Positions 23,211 to 31,860 of a stretch of 34,012 bases of DNA are shown piece after piece. The notes below the pieces were generated by a model that had not been told where the DNA came from, ran no database searches, and saw only the letters and a list, made by a program, of their open reading frames with translations. Within the stretch, counting starts at the first letter, position 1, and every line of letters starts with the position of its first letter. Position numbers and translations under genes: made by a program. Source of the DNA: CAZGSG01 sp964528095 (GTDB taxonomy: Bacteria > Bacteroidota > Bacteroidia > Chitinophagales > Chitinophagaceae); contig CAZGSG010000020.1 of the NCBI GenBank assembly GCA_964528095.1, forward strand, positions 1-34,012, read 5' to 3'.

Positions 23211-23618
23211 ATGAAAAGGATTTTACTCATATTAAGTTTATTCTGCATTACAGTAAGCCCCGTTTTATCCCAGGAGGAAGATGGGGATGATGTAAGTGTA
23301 CGGGATAAAATGATACAATATATCCAGGATCGTCTTGATCTCACGAAGGCCGAAGCGGCTAAGTTCGGCCCTGTCTTTTTACGTTATTTTAGAGAATATC
23401 GCCAAACAATCAGGGAAAACAGGGGCGACAAGTTGATTTTAAGACAAAAAATCGTGGATCTTCAACTCCGTTACAGGCCGCAATTCAAAGATATTGTCGG
23501 CGAACAGCGGGGAAACAAAATATTTAACCATCAGGAAAATTTTATACGGGAACTGAAAGCAATTCAACAGGAAAGACGCAGGAATAATCCCGGACGGCCG
23601 TTGCCTAGAAGAAACTGA
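23211..23618 (+). CDS. Small periplasmic Spy/CpxP-like protein
   Basis: This 135-residue protein has a signal peptide (to about residue 20, SPVLSQ). The mature part is helical and very rich in Arg, Glu and Gln, with a DRLDLTKAEAAKFGPVFLRY segment reminiscent of the LTxxQ helices of Spy and CpxP, and a basic Pro/Arg tail. Its ATG is one base after the stop of the putative anti-sigma gene, so translation is probably coupled. A periplasmic chaperone or sensor for the sigma/anti-sigma pair is the likely role (inference). Confidence 0.75.
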   Translation: MKRILLILSLFCITVSPVLSQEEDGDDVSVRDKMIQYIQDRLDLTKAEAAKFGPVFLRYFREYRQTIRENRGDKLILRQKIVDLQLRYRPQFKDIVGEQRGNKIFNHQENFIRELKAIQQERRRNNPGRPLPRRN

Positions 23619-23648
23619 CAAAAAATTTAAAAAAAAAAGTTTTTAAAT

Positions 23649-23656
23649 TATCTTTG
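23649..23656 (+). promoter_or_regulatory. Orphan -7 element just upstream of a terminator
   Basis: TATCTTTG is an exact TAnnTTTG match, but no TTG sits at the -33 position; the sequence there is A-rich. The only downstream structure is the hairpin at 23685 and convergent genes, so if active it would make a very short RNA. Confidence 0.3.
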
Positions 23657-23684
23657 AAACTGGTGTTTTTCATAGGTTAGCAAC

Positions 23685-23713
23685 GGCCGGCTCTTTTTAG
23701 GGCGGGCCTTTTT
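23685..23713 (+). terminator. Terminator-like hairpin after the sigma operon
   Basis: GGCCGGC (23685-23691) can pair with the GC and GGCC of 23701-23708 with one mismatch, followed by TTTTTATTT. It probably ends the sigma-factor operon, which converges with the metallo-hydrolase gene. Confidence 0.5.
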
Positions 23714-23792
23714 ATTTATGTGCAAACGATTGATACAGGATTTGAATGAAGAATCCTGGCCGTATTTGCTGAATCTGACTACAGGTTTTAGA

Positions 23793-24545
23793 TTATTCAG
23801 TTGTTTCTTGTGAAGCGTATACAGGAGTCTTAATATCGTGGTAAAACAAAAAACACCAGTTTTCTTCTGCTCCTTTCTCCCACCATTGTTTTCTCAATTC
23901 CATCGCCTTCTTTCCATCATAATCATATTTGGCGGCATACCGGTGTTTCATCTGTCCCAGTTGTGGCGCATCATCACCACCAAAGAAGATGATCTCCTCC
24001 GCTTCCTTTATCCAGAACACCTGGTGGAATGGCGAATGTGCGCCCGTCACCTCATATTGTATGTATTCATCGATCACGCCCTTATCTTCTTTTAAAAAAA
24101 CAATATTGTCAGCTGTTTTCAACGCTTCCAGTTCTTCGGGTATGAATGATGGAAAACCTTTCTCAAAAGCAAAGCCCAGCTCTCGTTGCTGTACATAATA
24201 AGTCGCCTGTGTAAAACTGAGACGGCTGCGATCCCCGTCATCGGATAAACCTCCTGCATGGTCCTTATGCAGGTGCGACATCAATACCTTGGTAATATCT
24301 CCGGGATTGATACCGGCAGCAGCAAGATTCTTGTGCAGTTGCATTTGGCCACGTTCATCAGAAAACCCCAAACCAGTATCCAGTAACAGGATATCTTTCG
24401 AAGTAATTACAACAAACGGCTGAACTTCTACCAACAGGCTGCCTACTGGTCTTGCCTGCAAGTCATCTTCCTGTGCATTAAATGGCACAAAGAGTTTCGT
24501 CTTATCAATAGTAAAAGCGCCTTCGGAAAGTGGGAGAATCTTCAT
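23793..24545 (-). CDS. Metallo-beta-lactamase-fold hydrolase
   Basis: This 250-residue cytoplasmic enzyme has the complete two-metal site of the family: the strand LLLDTGLG, the HxHxDH motif in MSHLHKDHAGG, a His in TGAHSPFHQ, the bridging Asp in FFGGDDAPQ and the final His in FYHD. Such proteins hydrolyse esters, lactones, thioesters or phosphodiesters. The layout resembles quorum-lactonase/YtnP-like members, but the substrate cannot be told. It starts 62 bases after the rodA stop on the same strand and could be co-transcribed with the cell-elongation genes, though no functional link is known. There is no signal peptide. Confidence 0.88.
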   Translation of the reverse strand: MKILPLSEGAFTIDKTKLFVPFNAQEDDLQARPVGSLLVEVQPFVVITSKDILLLDTGLGFSDERGQMQLHKNLAAAGINPGDITKVLMSHLHKDHAGGLSDDGDRSRLSFTQATYYVQQRELGFAFEKGFPSFIPEELEALKTADNIVFLKEDKGVIDEYIQYEVTGAHSPFHQVFWIKEAEEIIFFGGDDAPQLGQMKHRYAAKYDYDGKKAMELRKQWWEKGAEENWCFLFYHDIKTPVYASQETTE

Positions 24546-24551
24546 GTGCAG

Positions 24552-24575
24552 TTTGAAAATTTGTGAATTTGAAAA
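24552..24575. repeat. Three 8-bp tandem repeats (TTTGAAAA type)
   Basis: TTTGAAAA (24552), TTTGTGAA (24560) and TTTGAAAA (24568) lie between rodA and the metallo-hydrolase gene. Similar TTTGAAAA-rich spacers are, from memory, common in Bacteroidota. No function can be assigned. Confidence 0.5.
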
Positions 24576-24606
24576 TAATCAGGCAGCGTGAATATTCATT
24601 ATTAAC

Positions 24607-25941
24607 CTAACGTAATACCATCTGGCGATCCGCATCCAGTCTTATCAATATAAAAAGAAGAACAGTAAACGTGAGCAGGGATGTACCACCATAACTGATA
24701 AATGGAAGCGGTATACCAATAACCGGTGCAAGACCAACCGTCATGGCAACATTGATAGCCATATGGAAAAAGAAAACAGCAGCCACTCCGTAAGCATAAC
24801 AACGACTGAATACACTTCGCTGCCGCTCTGCCACAGTTACTATCCGGAAAAGCAATAGCAGGTAGATACTCAATAAAACAAAACTTCCAATAAATCCAAA
24901 CCCTTCGCCTATTGTATCAAAGATAAAATCGGTCCGTTGTTCCGGTACAAAACCATAGCGGGTTTGTGTTCCTTTCAATAAACCTTTGCCCAGCAACCCA
25001 CCGCTACCTATTGCAATCTTCGACTGTTTCACATTATAGTCAGCGGTATTGACTGTAGGTTTACCGGTCTCATTGATAACACCTTTCATGTATTCCTCCG
25101 GTACATCACGTCCGATCGTACTGTATATTCTCTCTACCTGGTGTTTGGCCAGTACGTTTTTGAAAATAAAGGGAACGCCAAACCGCTGCAAACCGACGCA
25201 AAGCAACCAGATAAGACCGATCTTGAGCAGTAAGGTTTTATCTCTTTTTACCTGTCTGCGCATAATATACACCACCAGCAAGGCCAGCCCGGTCAGTATA
25301 AGCGCCAGCGTATTTTTTTCCAGTAGCAGGGTAGCTACAATTAACACCGCTACAGCGAACCCTATTATCAGGATGCCTGATGGTAACCCTTCACGGTACA
25401 TCACCAAAAAAAATGCAAAGAACACCAACGCCAGCCCGGTTTCTTTTTGCAATATTGCCAGCACAGCCGGTATCAGGGTAATAGCCGCTGCAATCAGTTG
25501 GGCACGTGTTTTTGTAAAATCAGTATCCGGCCTCGACAGGTATTTTGCCAATGCCAGTGCCACACATATTTTGCAAAATTCCGCAGGCTGAAAATTAAAC
25601 CCGCCCAGTTTGATAATCGACTCTGTACCCTTGATATTAGAATGAAAAGGAAATACCAGCAACATCATGAAAATCCCCACTACATACCAGATATTGGCGG
25701 TAGCTGAAAAGAACTTGCTATCCGTAAGAAGAATAAATAAACCTAACACCAGCGCCACACCAAAGAAATAAAGCTGTTTGCTGTAATCCGTTTTGAAGTT
25801 GATAAAACTTTGAAAGATTGGATCGCCTTCTTTATATGTAGCGCCAAAAACAGCCGTAATACCAATTGCCACCAGCAACAGGTATATCCAAACCAGGCTC
25901 CAGTCTATTCCTTTCGATATGGCGGGATCACGCTGACTCAT
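24607..25941 (-). CDS. rodA: Rod-shape SEDS glycosyltransferase RodA
   Basis: This 444-residue FtsW/RodA/SpoVE (SEDS) protein polymerises lipid II into glycan strands for cell elongation, together with PBP2. It has about ten membrane helices. Conserved SEDS blocks include GGFNFQPAEFCKICVALALAKYL, AIGSGGLLGKGLLKGTQTRYGFVPEQRTDFIF with the catalytic-loop Asp, and near the end GIPLPFISYGGTSLLT. It is the last elongation gene of the cluster. Its ATG overlaps the end of the upstream PBP2 gene by 14 bp, so the two are translationally coupled. RodA rather than FtsW is indicated by the mre-PBP2 context. Confidence 0.95.
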   Translation of the reverse strand: MSQRDPAISKGIDWSLVWIYLLLVAIGITAVFGATYKEGDPIFQSFINFKTDYSKQLYFFGVALVLGLFILLTDSKFFSATANIWYVVGIFMMLLVFPFHSNIKGTESIIKLGGFNFQPAEFCKICVALALAKYLSRPDTDFTKTRAQLIAAAITLIPAVLAILQKETGLALVFFAFFLVMYREGLPSGILIIGFAVAVLIVATLLLEKNTLALILTGLALLVVYIMRRQVKRDKTLLLKIGLIWLLCVGLQRFGVPFIFKNVLAKHQVERIYSTIGRDVPEEYMKGVINETGKPTVNTADYNVKQSKIAIGSGGLLGKGLLKGTQTRYGFVPEQRTDFIFDTIGEGFGFIGSFVLLSIYLLLLFRIVTVAERQRSVFSRCYAYGVAAVFFFHMAINVAMTVGLAPVIGIPLPFISYGGTSLLTFTVLLFILIRLDADRQMVLR

Positions 25942-28033
25942 CTGATTGTAAAAAGATATAGTATTTCATAAAATTATATTTTTCATCGGGTAATACGGCT
26001 ACCAGTTCTTCTTTAGCAACAACCCGTTTTTGTTTATCTGCAGGAGGCGCTTTCAACGGAACAATCGACAGGTATTTTTTAAGTCTTGTACTATCTTTTG
26101 TCATCTTAAGCCATTCAACTGCACGCAGTGAATCTGTTTTATACTGTAGTCTTTTGAAATAAGCCGGCATCAGGTTGGCTTTGGAAATCCGTTCTACATC
26201 TGCCTTACTTTTGGCCTGTATCGTATCGTTCAAAAATTTTTCTACCAGTATCCGGGCAATAGGGCCTCCCCATGTGGCTCCATAACCCGCATTCTGCACA
26301 CACACTGCAATGGCGATCCGGGGATTCACTTTCGGCGCAAAACAGATGAACATGGAGTTGTTAGGCAATTTGATCTTGCGGCCATCCAGTACGGTATAGG
26401 TTTCAGCTGTACCTGTTTTTGCACATACTTCTATACCTGGGATCTGTGCCACGCGGGCCGTACCGGCTTTCACCACATCTGCCATTCCTTCTATCACCGC
26501 GTTATAAGCCGTATCGGAGATATGGGTCAATACATCATGTCTTACCCGGTATTTATTCATCAGCACTGTATCCGCATCTGTTTCTCCTTCTATCTTTTCT
26601 ACAAAATGCGGTGTATAATAATATCCTTTATTTGCAATAATACTTGTAAAGTTGGCCATCTGTAAAGGAGTCGCCTGCATCTTGTCCTGCCCGATACAAA
26701 GAGTAAGGTTGGTGCAGGAGTTCCAGTAACCTGCATTCTCTTTGTTATAAACCGAAGTATCCGGAATACTTCCCCTGTTTTCACTCGGCAGATCAATACC
26801 CAATCTTATACCCAATCCGAATGCTGCCAGGTATTCCCTCCATTTCAGGTAGCCCAGTTTCACATTACCGATCCGGGGATTGTCGACCGTTAAGCGATAC
26901 ACATGCGCGTAATAAGAGTTGCATGAGTTGGCAATGGACAAACGGAGATTAGCCGCATGGCCACCACCTGAGTGGGTGCATGCCGGTTTACCTGAGCCAC
27001 ATCCAAAATAACGGCCGCCGCAAGGATAACCATATGAAGGTGTGATCACACCTTCATCCAGCGCTACCAGCGCACCGACAGGTTTAAATGTGGAACCTGG
27101 TTCATACAATCCGTTGATGGCTCTGTTGAGCATCGGGCTGGTTACATCCAGCGCCATACGGCCATAATTTTTGCTTTTATCGGGGCCTGTCAGTTCATTG
27201 GGATCAAAATTGGGGCCTGATACCATAGCCAGTATTCCACCTGTTCTGGGGTCAAGGGCTACTACGCCACCCACCTTATTGGTCATTAATTTTTCCGCCA
27301 GTTGCTGTAGCTCTACATCAATGGATGTACGCAGCCCGCGACCGGCAATAGCAGCAGTATCAAAGATGCCATTCTCATAATTCCCCACCAGGCGGTTATG
27401 ATTGTCTTTGATCAGGTGTTGTACACCTCGTTGTCCCATCAGCACGCTTTCATAATAAGATTCGAGACCGCTCTTTCCAACATAGTCACCCATGCGGTAA
27501 AAATTATTCGACCGTTCTATATCACGGGGATCCGCTTCACCGATATAACCAAGTATATGTGCTCCCACATTAAATGGGTAGATCCTGACCGGCCTTTCCA
27601 CTAATACAAACCCGGGAAAGCGCCAGCTGTTTTCTTCAAACCTTGCCTGCATTTGTGCTGTAAGCAATGCCTGGAATACGGAAGGTCTTACCGATGTATT
27701 CTTAAAAGCAGCATCCCTGATCTTTTTTATAAAATCGGTTGTATCAATTTCCATCATCCGGCAAAAAGAGGTGGTATCAAAATTCTTAACCTCGGCCGGC
27801 GTGACCATCAGGTCAAACATTTTAGAATTATTGAGGATCGCTTTACCCTTCCTGTCATAAATGATGCCTCTCTCAGGATAGATGATTTTTGGGAAAACGG
27901 CATTGTCCATTGCCAGTTTACTGTATTTACCAGAGATAACCTGCAGATTGAAAAGCTGGAAAACAATGACAATAAATGCCAATAGGAAGATAAGGCGGAT
28001 GATACGGCTTCTTGACTGGTTAAACACAGGCAT
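25928..28033 (-). CDS. mrdA: Penicillin-binding protein 2 (elongation transpeptidase), copy next to rodA
   Basis: This 701-residue class B penicillin-binding protein has one N-terminal membrane anchor (about 10-28), a PBP-dimer region with YPERGIIYDRKGK and the transpeptidase domain. The active-site motifs are intact: S314-T-F-K in YEPGSTFKPVG, SCN in IANSCNSYYA and KTG in CAKTGTAETY. A Cys-rich segment (PCGGRYFGCGSGKPACTH) follows the first motif. It cross-links peptidoglycan with RodA during elongation. It is a clear tandem paralogue of the gene at 28118-30220. Both share the start MxVFNQSRSR and a C-terminal LPDEK block. An exact -7 box (TAGCTTTG) at 28045-28038 is only 4 bases before the ATG, so it may be chance or may give a leaderless transcript. 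Confidence 0.93.
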   Translation of the reverse strand: MPVFNQSRSRIIRLIFLLAFIVIVFQLFNLQVISGKYSKLAMDNAVFPKIIYPERGIIYDRKGKAILNNSKMFDLMVTPAEVKNFDTTSFCRMMEIDTTDFIKKIRDAAFKNTSVRPSVFQALLTAQMQARFEENSWRFPGFVLVERPVRIYPFNVGAHILGYIGEADPRDIERSNNFYRMGDYVGKSGLESYYESVLMGQRGVQHLIKDNHNRLVGNYENGIFDTAAIAGRGLRTSIDVELQQLAEKLMTNKVGGVVALDPRTGGILAMVSGPNFDPNELTGPDKSKNYGRMALDVTSPMLNRAINGLYEPGSTFKPVGALVALDEGVITPSYGYPCGGRYFGCGSGKPACTHSGGGHAANLRLSIANSCNSYYAHVYRLTVDNPRIGNVKLGYLKWREYLAAFGLGIRLGIDLPSENRGSIPDTSVYNKENAGYWNSCTNLTLCIGQDKMQATPLQMANFTSIIANKGYYYTPHFVEKIEGETDADTVLMNKYRVRHDVLTHISDTAYNAVIEGMADVVKAGTARVAQIPGIEVCAKTGTAETYTVLDGRKIKLPNNSMFICFAPKVNPRIAIAVCVQNAGYGATWGGPIARILVEKFLNDTIQAKSKADVERISKANLMPAYFKRLQYKTDSLRAVEWLKMTKDSTRLKKYLSIVPLKAPPADKQKRVVAKEELVAVLPDEKYNFMKYYIFLQSDESA

Positions 28034-28117
28034 ACGACAAAGCTACGAAGTACGTTGTTAAATCATAGCATTACAATATACAAACAATGCCATGTATTTT
28101 ATAAATAGATGTGAAAT

Positions 28118-30220
28118 TCATGCTGCCTTTTCATTAGAATATCTTTTTATCCTTTTTTCATCGGGTAATAACATCGTAAACGGTACCTGTCCTGTTTTAC
28201 CCGAGCTATCTTTACGCGCAGGTTCTTTTACCGGTTGCTTTAGTAATTCTTCGTCGGGCACCTGGTCTGTTTGTAAAGTATCTTTTACGTCTTTTGTATT
28301 CCTGTACAATACCTCTTCTACCATTTTTGCCTGTTCCAATGAATCTTTTGTACGAATAGCCTGTACCATATACCGGGGGATAATCGTGGTTTTTTCCAAC
28401 CTGTCCACCAAGGCCTGCCGGTTTGTGGCTAATGTATCATTCAGGTATTTTTCTATCATCAATCCGGCCATAGGCGCTGATATACTACCACCAAAACCAG
28501 CATTTTCACAAATGATAGCAATTGCTATCCGGGGGTTATTCCTGGGAGCGAAAGCGGCGAATATTGCATGATCCTTTTGTTTCACTCCTTTGTAGGCATT
28601 TTCAGCCGTACCGGTTTTACCACAAATCACAATGCCCGGCACTTTTGCCTGTGTACCCGTTCCCCTGTCCACCACATTCTGCATACCATTATGCACTACT
28701 TCAAACACATCATCGGAGATATCCAACGGAAAATGTTTCGCTTTGTATTTTTCAAGCAGGTTAAATTGATCTCCACCTCCTATCGAATCAACTACATGCG
28801 GAGTAATGAACCAGCCTTTATTGGCCAGGTAAGCCATTTCATTGGCAATCTGTAATGGAGTGGCCAGCACTTCGCCCTGGCCAATACTAACGGATCGGAA
28901 CGTACAGAAGTTCCAATGCCCCTGCCCATATATTTTATTGTAGGTAGCTGGTGTAGGTATCAAGCCGCTTCTTTCGGAAGGAAGATCTACGCCAAGCCGG
29001 TGACCTAAACCAAACGCATTCATGAAACGGGCCCATGCTGCAAGACTGCTGTCTACATTGGGATATGCAGGGTTATTGATCACGCGTTGCATTACATTGG
29101 CGAAATAGGTATTGCAGGATAAGGTAATAGCTCCTTCCATTTGGAAAACACCCGGATCGAGACAACGCATCGGTTTACCACAACCATAAAAAGCGCCATT
29201 ACACACTACAGTGGTCTGCGGTGTAATCACTCCTTCATGCAAACCCACCAGCGCCTGCAATGTTTTAAAAGTAGAGCCTGGCGGGTAATAGGTAGACATG
29301 CTCCGGTTGAGTAAGGGCAATCTCGGGTCCTGGTATAATTCGGAAAAATGTTTTCTTCTCTCACTGCCCGTAAGAAGTGTGGGCTTGTATGTCGGGCTGC
29401 TTACCATGGCCAGTATGCCGCCTGTTCTCGGATCAATGGCTACAATAGCACCTACTTTGTTGGTCATCAGTTTTTCACCCAACGCCTGTAGCTCTACATC
29501 CAAACTGGTATAAAGGCTGCTGCCGGCAACAGCTGTCTCATCCATTTCCCCATTATTATAAGGCCCTTTTATCCGGTTGAAATTATCCTTGATAAGGTAT
29601 TGTATTCCTCGTTTTCCCATCAGTGCTTTTTCATAACTGCTTTCTATGCCAGTCATGCCGGCATAGTCACCGCCCTGGTAACCTTCATTCACATGTCTGT
29701 GCAGGTAGGCAGAATCAACCTCGCCAATATACCCGGTAATATTAGCGCCACAATCGTATGGATAAGAGCGGATGGGTCTTTCCTGGAGATAAAACCCGGT
29801 TTGTAATCGCCAGAGATTTTCTTCTACCCGCGCATATTTTTCTGGTGACAGCGACGCTTCGAATACAGAAGGCCGGAATGACCGGTTTCTTAGAATGGCA
29901 ATCACTATTCTTTTCCGGAACTGGGCGGTATCGATATCCATCAGCCGGCAAAACAGGGCGGTATCAAGTCCTTTTAGCTGGGAGGGAATAACCATCAGGT
30001 CGTAGGCGATCGTATTGCTGAGAAGAGGTCTTTTCCTGCGATCAAATACAATACCTCTTGAGGGATATACTGTTTTTTTCAGGATCGCGTTTTCATCCGC
30101 AAGATGCTGGTATTGGCGCGAGACCAGCTGCAACCATACCAGTTGCGCTATTATCGCAATAAATGCAATAACAAACAGGAGTTTGATAACACGGCTACGG
30201 GACTGATTAAAGACGGACAT
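28118..30220 (-). CDS. Second penicillin-binding protein 2 (tandem paralogue)
   Basis: This 700-residue class B penicillin-binding protein has the same layout as its downstream neighbour: membrane anchor at about 10-28, YPSRGIVFDRRKR, S316-T-F-K in YPPGSTFKTLQ, SCN in TLSCNTYFANV and KTG in CGKTGTAEN. All catalytic motifs are kept, so it is probably active and not a relic. It differs in the Cys segment (VVCNGAFYGCGKPMRCLD) and has a different hydrophilic C-terminal tail. It lies between mreD and the other PBP2 gene. An exact -7 box (30255-30248) in the 147-bp gap after mreD suggests that the two PBP2 genes and rodA can be transcribed without mreBCD. Confidence 0.92.
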   Translation of the reverse strand: MSVFNQSRSRVIKLLFVIAFIAIIAQLVWLQLVSRQYQHLADENAILKKTVYPSRGIVFDRRKRPLLSNTIAYDLMVIPSQLKGLDTALFCRLMDIDTAQFRKRIVIAILRNRSFRPSVFEASLSPEKYARVEENLWRLQTGFYLQERPIRSYPYDCGANITGYIGEVDSAYLHRHVNEGYQGGDYAGMTGIESSYEKALMGKRGIQYLIKDNFNRIKGPYNNGEMDETAVAGSSLYTSLDVELQALGEKLMTNKVGAIVAIDPRTGGILAMVSSPTYKPTLLTGSERRKHFSELYQDPRLPLLNRSMSTYYPPGSTFKTLQALVGLHEGVITPQTTVVCNGAFYGCGKPMRCLDPGVFQMEGAITLSCNTYFANVMQRVINNPAYPNVDSSLAAWARFMNAFGLGHRLGVDLPSERSGLIPTPATYNKIYGQGHWNFCTFRSVSIGQGEVLATPLQIANEMAYLANKGWFITPHVVDSIGGGDQFNLLEKYKAKHFPLDISDDVFEVVHNGMQNVVDRGTGTQAKVPGIVICGKTGTAENAYKGVKQKDHAIFAAFAPRNNPRIAIAIICENAGFGGSISAPMAGLMIEKYLNDTLATNRQALVDRLEKTTIIPRYMVQAIRTKDSLEQAKMVEEVLYRNTKDVKDTLQTDQVPDEELLKQPVKEPARKDSSGKTGQVPFTMLLPDEKRIKRYSNEKAA

Positions 30221-30247
30221 AAAAGATAAGGGAGGAGGTAATTAATT

Positions 30248-30255
30248 CAAAAGTA
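30248..30255 (-). promoter_or_regulatory. Internal promoter -7 element before the PBP2 pair
   Basis: On the minus strand this reads TACTTTTG, an exact TAnnTTTG, 27 bases before the ATG at 30220. A TTG lies 22 bases upstream. The surrounding 147-bp gap is AT-rich, unlike the overlapping junctions elsewhere in the operon. Confidence 0.5.
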
Positions 30256-30367
30256 AAAATTAAAAAAACAAAACACGCAACTTTAAAACGGTTATGTTCA
30301 ATATTAACTTTTACAGGTAGAAATACCAGTGCTATAAAAATGAAACGACTTGTAGTTAGTGCCTGTG

Positions 30368-30901
30368 CTATGCCGTATTCGTCCTGTATTTCATCTTTCT
30401 TGGAAAAAGTAACTCCGTAGTAATGATCAGCAACATGCTGATTGCCGTGGTAGAAACAACCTTTATTAAAAAATCGAGGAAGGTGCCGAAGGATAACCAT
30501 TCCAGGAATACAAGATACCCATGATGCGCCAATGTAAGAATCAATACATATACAAGATAGGGTGTCCAGCCCATCGCCTTGGGAGATGGTTCGCGGTAGT
30601 TGAATTCAGAAGGATCTTTTGGTGTGAGGATATTGATAATAAAAGGTCTCAGGTAAGCGATCAATACACAGGCCGCAGCGTGCAGGCCGGGTGTCATCGT
30701 AAAAAAGTCAAGACTGATACCGGTAATGAATCCTATTAAAAGCAGGCCAATCCGCGAAACACTGAAGGGTAGCCAAAGAACAAAAAGAAAGTACAGGTAA
30801 GGAACGATATAACGATGCAGGTGTGGTACTTTATCCAGCACATATACCTGCAGCAGGATAAAAACAAAAAACCGTACAATATTTCTTAGCAGATCACTCA
30901 C
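30368..30901 (-). CDS. mreD: Rod-shape-determining protein MreD
   Basis: This 177-residue integral membrane protein has about five hydrophobic segments, including FFVFILLQVYVLDKV, RIGLLLIGFITGISLDFF and FLIKVVSTTAISMLLIITTEL. MreD sequences diverge strongly, but the size, the membrane topology, the GISLDFF motif and the position directly behind mreC make the assignment safe. The start ATG overlaps the mreC stop by 4 bp (ATGA). It should act in the inner membrane with MreC and PBP2 in the elongasome. Confidence 0.9.
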   Translation of the reverse strand: MSDLLRNIVRFFVFILLQVYVLDKVPHLHRYIVPYLYFLFVLWLPFSVSRIGLLLIGFITGISLDFFTMTPGLHAAACVLIAYLRPFIINILTPKDPSEFNYREPSPKAMGWTPYLVYVLILTLAHHGYLVFLEWLSFGTFLDFLIKVVSTTAISMLLIITTELLFPRKMKYRTNTA

Positions 30902-31776
30902 CGGGTATTCTTTTTAGCTTCGTCAATCTGTTTTTTTGTTTCTTTCAATAGTTTATCCTGGTTCTCGTACTGCAGGTTTTCTACCACGGATACCTGCTGC
31001 AGATCGGAAAAATTAGCAGCCGCTTTAATCTTCAGAACATAAAAGTTCGTAGACGGGTCGGGTATGATTTCGGCAATTGTTCCCACTATCTGGCCTGGCG
31101 GAAAACTAAGTGAATAATTACCGGTCAGGATCGTATCTCCTTTTACAAGAGAATCGCTCTTAGGAATATTGATAAGTGTAAGATAGCGCGGGTCTTTTGC
31201 GTCCCAGGAAAGCGTGCCGGCATTTTTTGTTTTTTTCACCTGTACGTTGGCCCTGTTTTGTACATGCAGGAGACTCATGACCACGCTGTAATCGGGGGCA
31301 ACATTTACAATCTGTCCTACCAGTCCCCCATCGGAACTGAACACACCCATGTTATCTCTTATACCCTGGTTAGAACCCCTGTTGATCTGTATATAATTTT
31401 TCTCCGCGTTTACCGTATTGTAGGTGACCTGTGCGTCACGCCAGATATAGCGACGGTAATGGCCCAGTGTATCAAAAGGCACGGAGTCTGTTGTGATCCT
31501 GCTGGAAGAATCCGCCATTATGTAATTAGAGGAAAGCAGGTTGATGAGCGAATCGTTCATTCGATGTATACGCCTGTTCTCTTCCTTCATCTTGAAGAAG
31601 TCTTCTACATTGTTGTATTTGGAGTTGAACCAGCCGGTCACTTCATTGGCCATTCCCAATCCCTTGGCCCGGTGAAACCGGTTATAGGTAATAAGCGTCC
31701 AGATCGCCAGGGCCTGTAATAACAGGAAGGCCAGAAAAGTGAAATAGCGCCGGATGAATAGAAATATATTACGCAA
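30898..31776 (-). CDS. mreC: Cell-shape protein MreC
   Basis: This 292-residue bitopic protein has a short cytoplasmic N-terminus and one membrane helix (about 11-30, YFTFLAFLLLQALAIWTLIT). A coiled-coil region follows (about 55-85), then the periplasmic MreC beta domain with KNYIQINRGSNQGIRDNMGV, GLVGQIVNVAPDYS and LTGNYSLSFPPGQIVGTI. A charged Lys/Glu tail ends the protein. It links MreB inside the cell with PBP2 outside and activates it. The frame opens with a TTG (codon for MRNIF) just before the membrane helix. The next Met is beyond that helix, so TTG is probably the true start. An 84-bp spacer with a heptad repeat separates it from mreB. Confidence 0.93.
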   Translation of the reverse strand: MRNIFLFIRRYFTFLAFLLLQALAIWTLITYNRFHRAKGLGMANEVTGWFNSKYNNVEDFFKMKEENRRIHRMNDSLINLLSSNYIMADSSSRITTDSVPFDTLGHYRRYIWRDAQVTYNTVNAEKNYIQINRGSNQGIRDNMGVFSSDGGLVGQIVNVAPDYSVVMSLLHVQNRANVQVKKTKNAGTLSWDAKDPRYLTLINIPKSDSLVKGDTILTGNYSLSFPPGQIVGTIAEIIPDPSTNFYVLKIKAAANFSDLQQVSVVENLQYENQDKLLKETKKQIDEAKKNTR

Positions 31777-31789
31777 AGGGGCGGGGTTT

Positions 31790-31824
31790 CAGGTTAGATG
31801 CTGGATACTTGATACCGGATGTTC
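31790..31824 (+). repeat. Heptanucleotide-periodic repeat between mreB and mreC
   Basis: Five 7-bp units read CAGGTTA, GATGCTG, GATACTT, GATACCG and GATGTTC on the plus strand. They are closely related to the inverted pair at 1716-1826, about 30 kb away. Both lie in spacers between genes expected to be co-transcribed. Confidence 0.55.
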
Positions 31825-31860
31825 ATTGTTTATCTTTTAAACAGCCGGGACCGTTCTTCC

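Noticed and set aside
25049..25591. 180-codon plus-strand open frame
   Set aside because: It is a shadow of rodA, low-complexity Ser/Thr/Ile-rich with no domain.
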